The notes: generated by a model not told the origin, from the sequence alone. A stretch of 64,000 nucleotides of DNA from Flavobacterium rivuli WB 3.3-2 = DSM 21788 (GCF_000378485.1 NZ_KB899973.1:1-64000), one strand, 5' to 3'. Positions 43,142 to 52,504 are shown, counted from the stretch's first letter. Numbers and translations are program-made.

Positions 43142-44677
43142 ATGCTGATAAAAGTTTTTGGGAGCGCCGTGTTTGGGGTAGAGGCCACTACCATAACCGT
43201 AGAAGTTAATATTGATAAAGGTGTAGGCTACCACCTTGTAGGACTGCCGGATAATGCGGTTAAAGAAAGCAGTTACCGTATTGCTGCTGCGTTAAAAAAT
43301 AATGGCTATAGCCTGCCTGTTAAAAAAATAACCATAAACATGGCTCCTGCCGATTTGCGTAAGGAAGGATCTGCTTACGATCTTACACTTGCTATAGGTA
43401 TCCTGGCAGCTTCGGGACAAATAAAATCTGATGAAGTAGATAAATATATTATAATGGGCGAAATGTCGCTCGATGGTAGCCTTCAGCCTATTAAAGGAGT
43501 TTTGCCCATTGCCATAAAAGCTAAGGAAGAAGGTTTTAAAGGCTTTTTTCTGCCAAAACAAAACGTAAAAGAAGCTGCTATCGTAGCCGGCCTTGACTGT
43601 TATGGCCTTGAAAATGTTACAGAGATTATCGATTTTTTTGAAGGACGTGGCACTATAGAGCCTACTACTATAAATGTACGTGAGGAGTTTTATAAAACAC
43701 TCGATTTTCCTGAATTTGATTTTAGCGATGTTAAAGGACAGGAATCAATTAAACGATGTATGGAAATTGCAGCATCCGGCGGGCACAATGTAATTTTAAT
43801 AGGTCCGCCCGGTGCAGGTAAAACGATGCTTGCTAAACGCTTACCAAGTATATTACCACCCATGACATTGCGCGAGGCTCTTGAGACCACTAAGATACAT
43901 AGTGTTGCAGGAAAGCTAAAAAATGTAGGGCTAATGAACCAAAGGCCTTTTAGGAGTCCGCATCATACAATCTCAAATGTGGCACTTGTTGGCGGCGGCA
44001 GCTACCCACAGCCGGGAGAAATTTCAATGGCACATAATGGCGTACTATTTCTTGATGAACTTCCTGAATTTAAACGCGATGTACTCGAAGTTATGCGCCA
44101 GCCACTCGAAGACCGCGAGGTAACCATAAGCCGAGCTAAGTTTACCATTACATATCCCTCGAGTTTTATGCTTGTTGCCAGTATGAACCCCAGCCCCGGA
44201 GGATACTTTAACGACCCCGATGCTCCCGTAAGTTCTTCCCCGCATGAAATGCAACGCTATTTAAGCAAAATTTCCGGCCCTTTATTAGACCGTATTGATA
44301 TACATATTGAGGTTACTCCTGTACCTTTTGAAAAATTATCGGATAATAAAAAGGCAGAAAGCAGTGTAGATATTCGGGCTCGTGTAACCCGCGCACGCGA
44401 AATACAAACTGCTCGTTTTGAACAATTTGAAAATGTACACTACAACGCACAAATGAGTACCAAGCAAATAAGGGAATACTGCCAGCTTGATGAGGCTTCT
44501 TTATTGCTGCTTAAAACGGCTATGGAAAGGCTGAACCTTTCAGCCCGTGCTTATGACAGGATACTGAAAGTATCACGCACTATTGCCGACCTTGATAATT
44601 CTGAAAGTGTTTGCCCTCATCATATATCTGAAGCAATACAATACCGAAGCCTTGACAGGGAAGGATGGCTTGGATAA
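43142..44677 (+). CDS. yifB: YifB/ComM-family AAA+ ATPase (Mg-chelatase-like)
   Basis: 511 residues. N-terminal Lon-protease-like ChlI domain (1-175: GLPDNAVKESSYRIAAAL, APADLRKEGSAYDL), then the AAA+ Mg-chelatase domain with Walker A GPPGAGKTML, Walker B GVLFLDELPEF and sensor motifs, and the C-terminal helical domain (LSARAYDRILKVSRTIADL). Instead of the Cys-rich zinc-binding loop of proteobacterial ComM (NPCPCG) it has NPSPGGYFND, the usual Bacteroidota form. ComM is a branch-migration helicase for natural transformation; a role in recombination of incoming DNA is likely here. Confidence 0.95.
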   Translation: MLIKVFGSAVFGVEATTITVEVNIDKGVGYHLVGLPDNAVKESSYRIAAALKNNGYSLPVKKITINMAPADLRKEGSAYDLTLAIGILAASGQIKSDEVDKYIIMGEMSLDGSLQPIKGVLPIAIKAKEEGFKGFFLPKQNVKEAAIVAGLDCYGLENVTEIIDFFEGRGTIEPTTINVREEFYKTLDFPEFDFSDVKGQESIKRCMEIAASGGHNVILIGPPGAGKTMLAKRLPSILPPMTLREALETTKIHSVAGKLKNVGLMNQRPFRSPHHTISNVALVGGGSYPQPGEISMAHNGVLFLDELPEFKRDVLEVMRQPLEDREVTISRAKFTITYPSSFMLVASMNPSPGGYFNDPDAPVSSSPHEMQRYLSKISGPLLDRIDIHIEVTPVPFEKLSDNKKAESSVDIRARVTRAREIQTARFEQFENVHYNAQMSTKQIREYCQLDEASLLLLKTAMERLNLSARAYDRILKVSRTIADLDNSESVCPHHISEAIQYRSLDREGWLG

Positions 44678-44766
44678 TAATTGAAGAGTTCTTTATAAGA
44701 ATCTGAATCCTGTTTGGTTTGAATTGAGGCCATCATTATGATACTGAATTAAAATACAAAAACGTA

Positions 44767-45729
44767 ATGATAGAAATTAAAGGTGTAACTAAATATTTTG
44801 GCAACAATACGGCTGTGCAGGATATAAGCCTGAACATTGCCGAAAGGGAAAACCTGATATTGTTAGGCACCAGTGGCTGCGGGAAAACTACTACCCTTAA
44901 AATGATCAACCGTTTAATTGAGCCTGATAGCGGTACTATATCTATCAGTGGTAAAAACATTGCTGAACAAAATTCGGAATTGTTAAGACGCAGTATTGGT
45001 TATGTAATGCAAAATACCGGATTATTTCCTCATTACACTATTGAGCAAAATATTGCTGTGGTACCTAAATTGCTTAAATGGGATAGCAAAAAAACTAACA
45101 GCCGCATAGAGGAACTTATAGAAAAGCTTAGTTTGCCGCAAATATGCCTTAAGCAATTTCCGCACCAGCTAAGCGGCGGTCAGCAACAGCGCGTTGGCCT
45201 GGCACGTGCCTTAGTTACAGACCCTCCCGTATTATTAATGGATGAACCTTTTGGTGCACTCGATAACGTTACCCGAGCGAGCATACAGGCAGAGTTTAAA
45301 GCACTTGAAGAGCTGAAGCGAAAAACCATTGTTATGGTAACGCACTATGTTCAGGAAGCTTTTGAACTGGGTGACAGGATTAGCTTAATGGACAAGGGAA
45401 TAATTGTGCAGACAGGTACACCAAAAGAACTTCTTTATAATCCGGCTAACGATTTTGTAAAAGAATTTCTCGATGGGCAACGCCTGGCACTCGAATTTAA
45501 GGTAACTACTATTAAGGATGTCTGGTCCTATCTCCCAAATGGAAATGCGGCATCTGATCAGGAAAAAATCAACGATGAGTACAGCATCTGGAGCACATTG
45601 GAATTGCTTAAATCTACAAAAAATAAAACTCTGAGAGTTGAAAGCATACATGGTGAATGTAAAACAGTTGATTTTACAGCCATAACAAGTGCCTTTAGTA
45701 ATTACCAAAATAACAATAGCCATGAATGA
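44767..45729 (+). CDS. ABC transporter ATP-binding protein, osmoprotectant (OpuCA/ProV) type
   Basis: 320 residues. Walker A LLGTSGCGKTTTLKM, Q-loop YVMQNTGLFPHYT, signature LSGGQQQRVGLARAL, Walker B LLMDEPFGALD, and H-loop MVTHYVQEA. The family's VMQNTGLFPHYTIEQNI is typical of the glycine betaine/choline/quaternary-amine importers. The C-terminal extension of about 80 residues has no clear CBS pair; it may be a degraded regulatory region. It overlaps the next gene by 8 bases (ATGAATGA), so transporter parts are translationally coupled. Confidence 0.92.
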   Translation: MIEIKGVTKYFGNNTAVQDISLNIAERENLILLGTSGCGKTTTLKMINRLIEPDSGTISISGKNIAEQNSELLRRSIGYVMQNTGLFPHYTIEQNIAVVPKLLKWDSKKTNSRIEELIEKLSLPQICLKQFPHQLSGGQQQRVGLARALVTDPPVLLMDEPFGALDNVTRASIQAEFKALEELKRKTIVMVTHYVQEAFELGDRISLMDKGIIVQTGTPKELLYNPANDFVKEFLDGQRLALEFKVTTIKDVWSYLPNGNAASDQEKINDEYSIWSTLELLKSTKNKTLRVESIHGECKTVDFTAITSAFSNYQNNNSHE

Positions 45730-47293
45730 GCAACAGCAAACCTTATGGCAGTTTATGGCAGAGCAGCAGGATAAGTTACTTACCCAAACGCTGCAGCACG
45801 TAGGCCTCACTTTTATTTCGTTATTGATTGCAATAGCCATTGGCCTGCCATTAGGGATATTTATTGCGCGCAAACGCAGCTTTTCGGGTAGCGTTTTAGC
45901 AATAGCAGGTGTGCTGCAAACCATCCCGAGCATAGCATTGCTGGGTTTTATGATTCCGCTATTAGGTATTGGTGCAAAGCCCGCCATTGTAGCATTGCTT
46001 ATCTATGCTTTGCTACCTATAATACGCAATACTTTTACGGGCATAACAGGAGTTGACAACCATGTTACGGAAGCAGCAAAAGCCCTTGGTATGAGCAAAT
46101 GGCATGTTTTGCTACATGTAGAACTTCCGTTGGCAATGCCGGTTATATTAGCAGGCATACGCACGGCTACAGTTATAAATGTGGGTGTGGCAACACTGGC
46201 ATCTTATATTGCTGCAGGCGGGCTTGGCGAATTTATATTTGGTGGTATTTCTTTAAACAACAGCAATATGATACTCGCAGGTGCTATTCCTGCCGCATTA
46301 CTGGCCATTATTTTAGATGCTTTGCTGGCAGTTATACAAAAGATTAGTTTTAAAAAATTGCGGGTTGTACTATATGCATTTCCCATAATTATCATTGTTC
46401 TGGGATGCTTTTATATTATTCCTAAAACAAATACTTCTAAGCTTACTGCGGGATTTACTCCGGAATTTATGGGACGGCAGGATGGCGATTTAGGATTACG
46501 GTCGGTATACGGGTTAAAAATACACACTACGGTAATTAGTGATGCCGTAATGTATAAAGCTGCTTACGCGAAAGAACTTGATGTTATAAGCGGTTATTCT
46601 ACTGATGGAAGGCTGAAAGCTTTTGACTTAAAGATAGTCGAAGATGACAAAAAAATATTTCCGCCATACTATGCCGCACCAATAGTACGGCAGTCGTCCC
46701 TTAAAAAATTTCCCGGACTGGAGTATGCCCTAAATCTTCTCGCAGGAAAAATCAATGATTCTGTAATGACCGACTTAAATTATAAAACAGATTACCTGCA
46801 CCAGACCCCCGAAAAAGTAGCGAAAGATTTTTTATTAAAAACAGGGCTGTATAAAGCTTCCCGCAACGGAAATGCAGGGGTAGTAAAAATAGGCTCGAAG
46901 ATTTTTGGTGAACAGTATATACTTGCAGAGATGTACAGCATTTTAATAAAGGGCAATACCGATTATGGCGTGGAAACAAAAACTGGACTTGGCGGGACTA
47001 AGATTTGTTTTGATGCACTTACTAATAACCAGATAGATCTTTATCCGGAATATACAGGTACCGGTCTCTTGGTATTGTTACAGCCAAACAAGGATATTAT
47101 AAATCAGGTTACTCAGGATAAGGATAAAACATATACTTATGTAAACAATCAGTTTCAGTTACAATTTGGTATCAAATGGCTTAAGCCTATTGGATTTAAT
47201 AATTCTTATGCGCTAATGATGCGGCGCAAACAAATGCACGAACTTAATATTGTTACCATAACCGACCTTAAAAATTATATAGATAAGGATTAA
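45722..47293 (+). CDS. ABC permease fused to a circularly permuted quaternary-amine-type binding domain
   Basis: 523 residues from MNEQQQTLWQFM. Residues 1-235 are an OpuBB/OpuCB-like permease with the EAA loop EAAKALGMSKWHVLLHVELP, plus a final helix 215-233 that anchors what follows. Residues 242-377 match the second half of an OpuBC/OpuCC-type binding protein (FTPEFMGRQDG, GYSTDGRLKAFDL, FPPYYAAPIVR, DLNYKTDY), and 386-523 match the first half (VVKIGSKIFGEQYILAEM, TGLGGTKICFDAL, DLYPEYTGTGL, GFNNSYALMM, ITDLKNYI). The order is therefore swapped relative to the free binding proteins. It should import glycine betaine, choline, or a similar quaternary amine (ergothioneine is possible). Confidence 0.93.
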   Translation: MNEQQQTLWQFMAEQQDKLLTQTLQHVGLTFISLLIAIAIGLPLGIFIARKRSFSGSVLAIAGVLQTIPSIALLGFMIPLLGIGAKPAIVALLIYALLPIIRNTFTGITGVDNHVTEAAKALGMSKWHVLLHVELPLAMPVILAGIRTATVINVGVATLASYIAAGGLGEFIFGGISLNNSNMILAGAIPAALLAIILDALLAVIQKISFKKLRVVLYAFPIIIIVLGCFYIIPKTNTSKLTAGFTPEFMGRQDGDLGLRSVYGLKIHTTVISDAVMYKAAYAKELDVISGYSTDGRLKAFDLKIVEDDKKIFPPYYAAPIVRQSSLKKFPGLEYALNLLAGKINDSVMTDLNYKTDYLHQTPEKVAKDFLLKTGLYKASRNGNAGVVKIGSKIFGEQYILAEMYSILIKGNTDYGVETKTGLGGTKICFDALTNNQIDLYPEYTGTGLLVLLQPNKDIINQVTQDKDKTYTYVNNQFQLQFGIKWLKPIGFNNSYALMMRRKQMHELNIVTITDLKNYIDKD

Positions 47294-47313
47294 GGTGACA
47301 TGAATATTATTGA

Positions 47314-47351
47314 ACAAAAAACCATCTGTAAGTTAAACATACAGACGGTTC
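47314..47351 (-). terminator. Terminator of the dsbD operon
   Basis: On the minus strand AACCGTCTGTA pairs with TACAGATGGTT (one G-U) followed by TTTTTTG. It serves the dsbD transcript; the ABC operon converges on it. Confidence 0.85.
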
Positions 47352-47374
47352 TAAAATATATAATACCAAAAAGC

Positions 47375-49462
47375 TTATTTAAAATTCTCTACACCTTGCT
47401 GCAACCAGGCAAGATATTCTTTAATATCGGGTGTGTATGCAACAGGTTCATTAAGATTTTTCTCATCAAGCCCCATCAAAACATAAAATGGCCTCGCATT
47501 AGAGTTGTAACGGCCTAACTGGAAATCGCTCCATTTTTTTCCTACTGTTGTTATCTTTCTGCCAGAGAATTTAGAGATGAATTGCTCATTTTCGGGTAAT
47601 TCAATTTGCTCATCTCCGTATAGCGATATAAGCACAACATCATTTTTCAGGATTGCTAAAACTTCAGGATCTACCCACACGCCTTCTTCCATCTTGCGGC
47701 AGTTAACACAGGCACGGCCGGTAAAATCAAGAAGTATGGGTTTATTAACCTGTTTTGCATAAGCAAGCCCTTTATCATAATCTTCAAAAGCTATAATACC
47801 GTGTACAGCAACCTTAGCCCCGTCAGGAAGCTTATTGCTTGTAGCACCAGCAATGTTAGCCGATCCTCCAAAACCAAGCGGAGATTCGCTGTAATTAAGT
47901 GGTGGTGTAATACCACTTAATAACTTTAAAGGAGCTCCCCATAATCCGGGTACAAGATACACTGTAAAAGCAAAAGCTATTACGCCCAGTAGCATCCTGC
48001 CTACAGAAAGAAAAGGAACAGGAGAATCATGCGGCATTAAAAATTTACCAAATAAATATAGTGCAAGAGCAGTAAATATAGCAACCCATATTGCAATAAA
48101 CACTTCTCTTTCAAGATAATGTAACTGAAGTACAAGATCTGCATTAGAAAGGAATTTAAACGCAAGTGCAAGCTCTATAAAGCCAAATACTACCTTAACG
48201 GTATTAAGCCAGCCACCAGATTTTGGAAGGCCACTCATAAGGCTTGGGAATAAAGCAAATACCATAAATGGCAGTGCAAGGCCAAGGCCAAAACCAAACA
48301 TTCCCAGTGTAAGTAATACTGCTCCCCCATCTGAAGATAATACAGTACCAAAAACAAAACTTAATACAGGCCCCGTGCATGAAAATGAAACTATTATAAG
48401 TGTAAGTGCCATAAAAAACACCCCGATGAGGCCACCAAGATTCGATGCACTGTCGGCTTTATTAGCTATACTGCTTGGAATTGTAATTTCAAAAGCACCA
48501 AAAAATGAAATTGCAAAGGTTACAAATATTAGAAAGAAGAATATATTAAGGTATACATTGGTAGATATATCGGCAAAGATATTTTTATCGAGGCCTTCAA
48601 AAACGTGGAAAGGCACAGATAGCAATACATAAATGGCTATTATGCATATACCATAAAAAAGCGCATTAAACTTCCCTTTAGATTTACTTGCATTTTGCTT
48701 GATAAAGAAGCTAACCGTCATGGGTATCATAGGGAATACACATGGTGTAAACGTAACCCCTATACCGGCTAATAGTGTTAGTAAAAATATCTTTAACGGG
48801 CTTGTACTCTCCTCATCTGCTGGCTTACTTTTTTCAGTTTTAGAAGTTGCAGAAGCGGTTGCTGTTTTAGCAGTGTCCTGCGCTGTTGAAGGCTGCTCCG
48901 TAACCTGTGTAGTCGATGACTGTATAGCGGTATCCGCCTTTACAGCAGTTAATTCGTCTTTTTTTGTAGTTGTAACCGATACTGCAGAAAAATTCTTTAC
49001 CTCTTTTGCTGCAAGGCTTTTTGTATTGAATTCGAACAGGTTACTGCCCTGTATACAAACCTCTTTACAAACCTGATAATCTAATTCAACCTGAATAACT
49101 TCGTTAGCCGGGTTCGTGATTTTTACAGTTTGCTTAAGCTGTGCATTGTGGCTCCAGAATGTTTCTGTAACGCCAAAAACATCATTAAATGCCTTTTCGG
49201 TTTTACTTTCGGCAGCTTTGCCTACAGCAGTATAGTTGCCTTTTGCATTGTTAAAAACAACTTCGAGCGGTATAGCTCCGTTTTCATCGCTAAATTGCGA
49301 ATACATGTGCCAGTCATTCTCTATTGTTGCACTAAAAACCAGTATGTATTCTGTAGCTGATTTCTTTTCTATTTTAGAAGTCCATTTTACAGGCTCTTTA
49401 ACCTGTGCCTGAGATATGAACATTGCGAAAAGCAAAAAGAAAAGCGTTGCAAGTTTTTTCAT
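47375..49462 (-). CDS. dsbD: Thiol:disulfide interchange protein DsbD
   Basis: 695 residues. Signal peptide (FISQAQ, about 20), periplasmic DsbD-alpha domain with paired Cys in YQVCKEVC, a Thr/Ala/Lys-rich low-complexity linker (about 175-220), eight membrane helices with the redox cysteines in GVTFTPCVFPMIPMT and IVSFSCTGPVLSF, and a C-terminal thioredoxin domain with CVNC in FTGRACVNCRKMEEGVW. It carries electrons from cytoplasmic thioredoxin to the periplasm for disulfide isomerisation and cytochrome maturation. It follows tilS by one base, so it is in the same transcript. Confidence 0.95.
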   Translation of the reverse strand: MKKLATLFFLLFAMFISQAQVKEPVKWTSKIEKKSATEYILVFSATIENDWHMYSQFSDENGAIPLEVVFNNAKGNYTAVGKAAESKTEKAFNDVFGVTETFWSHNAQLKQTVKITNPANEVIQVELDYQVCKEVCIQGSNLFEFNTKSLAAKEVKNFSAVSVTTTKKDELTAVKADTAIQSSTTQVTEQPSTAQDTAKTATASATSKTEKSKPADEESTSPLKIFLLTLLAGIGVTFTPCVFPMIPMTVSFFIKQNASKSKGKFNALFYGICIIAIYVLLSVPFHVFEGLDKNIFADISTNVYLNIFFFLIFVTFAISFFGAFEITIPSSIANKADSASNLGGLIGVFFMALTLIIVSFSCTGPVLSFVFGTVLSSDGGAVLLTLGMFGFGLGLALPFMVFALFPSLMSGLPKSGGWLNTVKVVFGFIELALAFKFLSNADLVLQLHYLEREVFIAIWVAIFTALALYLFGKFLMPHDSPVPFLSVGRMLLGVIAFAFTVYLVPGLWGAPLKLLSGITPPLNYSESPLGFGGSANIAGATSNKLPDGAKVAVHGIIAFEDYDKGLAYAKQVNKPILLDFTGRACVNCRKMEEGVWVDPEVLAILKNDVVLISLYGDEQIELPENEQFISKFSGRKITTVGKKWSDFQLGRYNSNARPFYVLMGLDEKNLNEPVAYTPDIKEYLAWLQQGVENFK

Positions 49463-49463
49463 T

Positions 49464-50774
49464 TTATAAAACTTCTATTTTTAAAATTTGTGTTGTGTTT
49501 TCGGTTACTTTAAAACGGTCATCGGCACGCATGCCAATGATCCATATTATCTCATTTTCAGAGCACAAGAGCCATGTATTCTCTTTCTCAGTCAAAGACA
49601 ATTTCTCATCTTTAAAATATTTGGAGACTTTCTTTTTTTGCCCTTTCATGCCAAGAGGGTAAAAATAGTCACCTTCCTGCCATTTACGAACAAATAAAGG
49701 AAATTTTATTAACTGATTATTAACAAAAAGCATATTTTTTGTTGAATTATCTAAAATTTTATTTAACTGATTTAATTTTAGGCGAACAGGTATGTCAATT
49801 TGTTCCTCCCCTTCTTGTATAACATAAATTGTAACGTCATTTTGTTGTAACGGCTCCAGAATTAAAACATCCCTGTCTTTTAAAAGCCTGAATGATTGCG
49901 ACAGTATTACCTTACCCGGTTGGGCTTCGGTAAGATTGTAAATATCCTCCCATGCCGTAAAACCAAATGGTATAAGCCATTGGTAGAGATAAGCTTTATA
50001 ATTTGGCAGTCTTTTCAACTGAAGTATATCAATATGCTTTTGATTGTCTCTGTCTGTAACCACCTGTTTGTAAATAAGGATAGCTGCATCCTGAACAAGC
50101 GACTGCGCCTGCTGCAGGTTTTGCAATGTTTGCAAAAACGACGCAGCAAACGAGGGGTTTAGCTCTTTTAAAACCGGAACCACATTATGCCTTAGCTTAT
50201 TGCGCAGGTATTTATTAGATGCGTTACTGCTGTCTTCACGCCAGGTTATATTGTTTTCTTTGGCGTATGCCTCAATTTCTATGCGGGTAAAGGGCAGTAA
50301 GGGGCGCACTGTTGTATCGTTAATTTGAGGGATGCCCGTTAAACCCTCAAGGCCGGTACCACGCGTAAAATTGATTAAAAAAGTTTCAACAGAATCATCG
50401 AGATGATGGGCTGTGAGTAAGTAAACTAAACCATTTTCCTGCAATAATTCGGCAAACCATGAGTAACGTAATTGCCTTGCTGCTATTTGAATGGATAGTT
50501 TAGCATCTTCGGCAAAACGCTTTGTATCAAAATTAATTACAAATATTTTTATATTATTTTTATTAGCATAATCTCTAATAAATTGTTCATCGCCATTACT
50601 ATCTTCCCCCCTAAGGTTAAAGTTGCAATGAGCTATAGCAATTTCATAACCAAGTTGCTGAAAAAGGTGTGCCAAAACCATACTGTCTATTCCGCCGCTT
50701 ACGGCAAGCAGGAGTTTTTTTTCTTTAAGAAAAGGTAGGTTATGTATTAAATGGTCTTTAAGTTTAGAAAGCAT
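49464..50774 (-). CDS. tilS: tRNA(Ile)-lysidine synthase
   Basis: 436 residues. PP-loop SGGIDSM at 26-32, HCNFNLRGEDSNGDEQF, ARQLRYSWF and LTAHHLDDSVETFLINFTRGTG define the N-terminal N-type ATP pyrophosphatase domain; the C-terminal substrate-binding domain includes RKWQEGDYFYPLGMKGQKKKVSKYFKDEK, given here in its recognisable pieces WQEGDYFYPLG and KKVSKYFKDEK. TilS converts C34 of tRNA-Ile(CAT) to lysidine, an essential change. A TACCTTTG element lies only three bases before the ATG, suggesting a nearly leaderless transcript besides read-through from pabB. Confidence 0.95.
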   Translation of the reverse strand: MLSKLKDHLIHNLPFLKEKKLLLAVSGGIDSMVLAHLFQQLGYEIAIAHCNFNLRGEDSNGDEQFIRDYANKNNIKIFVINFDTKRFAEDAKLSIQIAARQLRYSWFAELLQENGLVYLLTAHHLDDSVETFLINFTRGTGLEGLTGIPQINDTTVRPLLPFTRIEIEAYAKENNITWREDSSNASNKYLRNKLRHNVVPVLKELNPSFAASFLQTLQNLQQAQSLVQDAAILIYKQVVTDRDNQKHIDILQLKRLPNYKAYLYQWLIPFGFTAWEDIYNLTEAQPGKVILSQSFRLLKDRDVLILEPLQQNDVTIYVIQEGEEQIDIPVRLKLNQLNKILDNSTKNMLFVNNQLIKFPLFVRKWQEGDYFYPLGMKGQKKKVSKYFKDEKLSLTEKENTWLLCSENEIIWIIGMRADDRFKVTENTTQILKIEVL

Positions 50775-50777
50775 TTA

Positions 50778-50785
50778 CAAAGGTA
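50778..50785 (-). promoter_or_regulatory. -7-like element TACCTTTG directly before tilS
   Basis: Perfect TAnnTTTG on the minus strand, three bases from the tilS ATG. If used, the transcript would start at or within the first codons. No -33 partner is seen. Confidence 0.35.
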
Positions 50786-50809
50786 ATAATTTTTGATGTA
50801 ACCCTTCTC

Positions 50810-52102
50810 TTATGCCTTCTCTAAAACACTCCTCATCGCCCCCGCTTTAAGCAAACATTCTTCATACTCACTTTCCGGCATTGCCTCTGCCGTGATGGCA
50901 CTCCCTACAGAGAATGACACATATTTATTTGATTCATTATAAAGAATGCTACGAATAACCACATTAAAATCAAAGTCGCCATAGGGTGTAAAGTAGCCGA
51001 TTGCACCGCTGTAAAGCCCACGTCTGGTTTCTTCAAGTTCCTCAATGATTTTCATCGCAGATATTTTTGGAGCCCCCGTCATACTGCCCATAGGAAACGT
51101 TGATTTTATAACATCAACAGGAGAATATCCGTCTGCAACATGCGAAACAACAGTTGATACTAAATGGTGTACCTGCTTAAAAGTGTAGGCACCGCAAAGT
51201 TCTTCTACGTTTACAGATGCCTTTTCGGCGGTGTGCGACAAATCGTTACGCACTAAATCGACGATCATAATATTTTCAGACCGTTCTTTTTCATTTACTG
51301 ACAGTTCGTGTTTTATAGCATCGTCATCAATGCTATCAGTACTTCTTTTAGCGGTACCTTTTATAGGCTGAGATATAATTTTAGTTCCGTCTTTCCTTAT
51401 GTACCTTTCGGGTGAAGCGCACAACAAATAATTTTTATGATTTTTAAAAAACGCTGCAAACGGAGGTTCGGAAATAGCATTTAGCCTGGTATAGGTTTCG
51501 AGTGGATTTATAACGACATCCTCTGCATAAAATTCCATACAGAAATTAGCCTCATAAATATCGCCACGATATATGTGGTCAAGCATTTGCCCCGCTTTAT
51601 CAAGATAGCTTTCTTTAGAAATCCTTTGATTAATCTTAATTTCAGATTTCAGATTTGAGATTTCAGATTTGAGATTTGAGATTTCCTGAAAATCCGCATC
51701 TATCTCATAATCGCACATGTTTAAATAACATATTTCGAGCTGACTGCCTTTTAGTAAAAAAAGCTTTTTAGGCTGAAAGAAAAACAGATCCGGAAAACCC
51801 AGGCCATCATGGTTAGCAGAATATAAAACCTCAGTATCATTTTTAAGGTCATAAGAAAGGTAGCCAAACAACCAGTCTTTAGTAGTTTGCTGATAGGTAT
51901 TTAAATCTTCAAACGCATTTAAGTAATCTGTTTGAACAGAGGTTAATGCGTCTACTGCAAGAACAGCATCATAACTGGTGTAACGCTGCTCATAATTATT
52001 ACTATCTAAAAAAACCACTTCGCGAAACTGCTGTGACCATTGCAACAACTGTTGTTTAAAGTGGTTTGTATCTTGAATTATAAGTATAACAGAAGTTCTC
52101 AA
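50810..52102 (-). CDS. pabB: Aminodeoxychorismate synthase component I
   Basis: 430 residues from a TTG start at 52102; no ATG upstream is in frame. The chorismate-binding C-terminal domain shows ISQPIKGTAKRS (K248). The PIKGT form with Lys is that of PabB; anthranilate synthases have PIAGT. Further motifs: SENIMIVDLVRNDL, STFPMGSMTGAPKI, and YSGAIGYFTPYGD. It makes aminodeoxychorismate for folate. Residues 141-154 are an ISNLKSE duplication encoded by DNA heptamers (51641-51682) lying between the two halves. The glutaminase partner is not adjacent. Downstream tilS and dsbD probably share the transcript. Confidence 0.92.
   Translation of the reverse strand: MRTSVILIIQDTNHFKQQLLQWSQQFREVVFLDSNNYEQRYTSYDAVLAVDALTSVQTDYLNAFEDLNTYQQTTKDWLFGYLSYDLKNDTEVLYSANHDGLGFPDLFFFQPKKLFLLKGSQLEICYLNMCDYEIDADFQEISNLKSEISNLKSEIKINQRISKESYLDKAGQMLDHIYRGDIYEANFCMEFYAEDVVINPLETYTRLNAISEPPFAAFFKNHKNYLLCASPERYIRKDGTKIISQPIKGTAKRSTDSIDDDAIKHELSVNEKERSENIMIVDLVRNDLSHTAEKASVNVEELCGAYTFKQVHHLVSTVVSHVADGYSPVDVIKSTFPMGSMTGAPKISAMKIIEELEETRRGLYSGAIGYFTPYGDFDFNVVIRSILYNESNKYVSFSVGSAITAEAMPESEYEECLLKAGAMRSVLEKA
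51641..51682. repeat. Six tandem heptamers TT(C/G)AGAT inside pabB
   Basis: Two 21-base units, 20/21 identical, each of three heptamers, read as ISNLKSE twice. Because seven is not a multiple of three, gain or loss of one heptamer would shift the pabB frame. Heptamers of this sort are otherwise typical of intergenic spacers in this group. Confidence 0.85.
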
Positions 52103-52160
52103 TCAATCGTAATTTGGAGTACCAAAAATACTACTTTTTAAACTTTAATTCCTTATCACT

Positions 52161-52313
52161 CTATTTTACTTCTTTCTTAGCATCTTTTGCTCTCTCTTCT
52201 TTTTCTTTGGCAAGTTTATCGTTTGCCGATTCATTTACATAATTTTTTAAAGTATCATAAAATCCTTTACCTGTTTCTTTGTCATCTTTATCATCAAATT
52301 CTAAAATACTCAT
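52161..52313 (-). CDS. Small highly charged protein, 50 aa
   Basis: 50 residues, MSILEFDDKDDKETGKGFYD..., rich in Lys, Asp and Glu (over half charged), with the C-terminal half an uninterrupted amphipathic helix pattern (NDKLAKEKEERAKDAKKEV). No known domain. It is plausible because it is a clean ATG-to-stop frame in an otherwise empty 480-base gap and has natural codon composition, but short charged frames can arise by chance. It lies between pabB (same strand, downstream) and the divergent DUF4159 gene. Confidence 0.6.
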   Translation of the reverse strand: MSILEFDDKDDKETGKGFYDTLKNYVNESANDKLAKEKEERAKDAKKEVK

Positions 52314-52504
52314 ATTTAATTCATTTTATTTTGTAAACTTATATATCTTAAATTTAATAATAGTATGTTTATAATATTTTTTGCAATAATAATGTTTAGA
52401 GTATAAATTTGGAATAGTTTATTTTACACTATTATCAAAAGTATACGTATTGAAAGTTGCTATAACTGTTGTGCAAAATAACCGATTTTTACAAAGGGTT
52501 TAAT

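Noticed and set aside
50810..52102. TrpE (anthranilate synthase I) for the chorismate-binding protein
   Set aside because: The motif is PIKGT, the PabB form with Lys, not PIAGT, and no other trp genes are adjacent.
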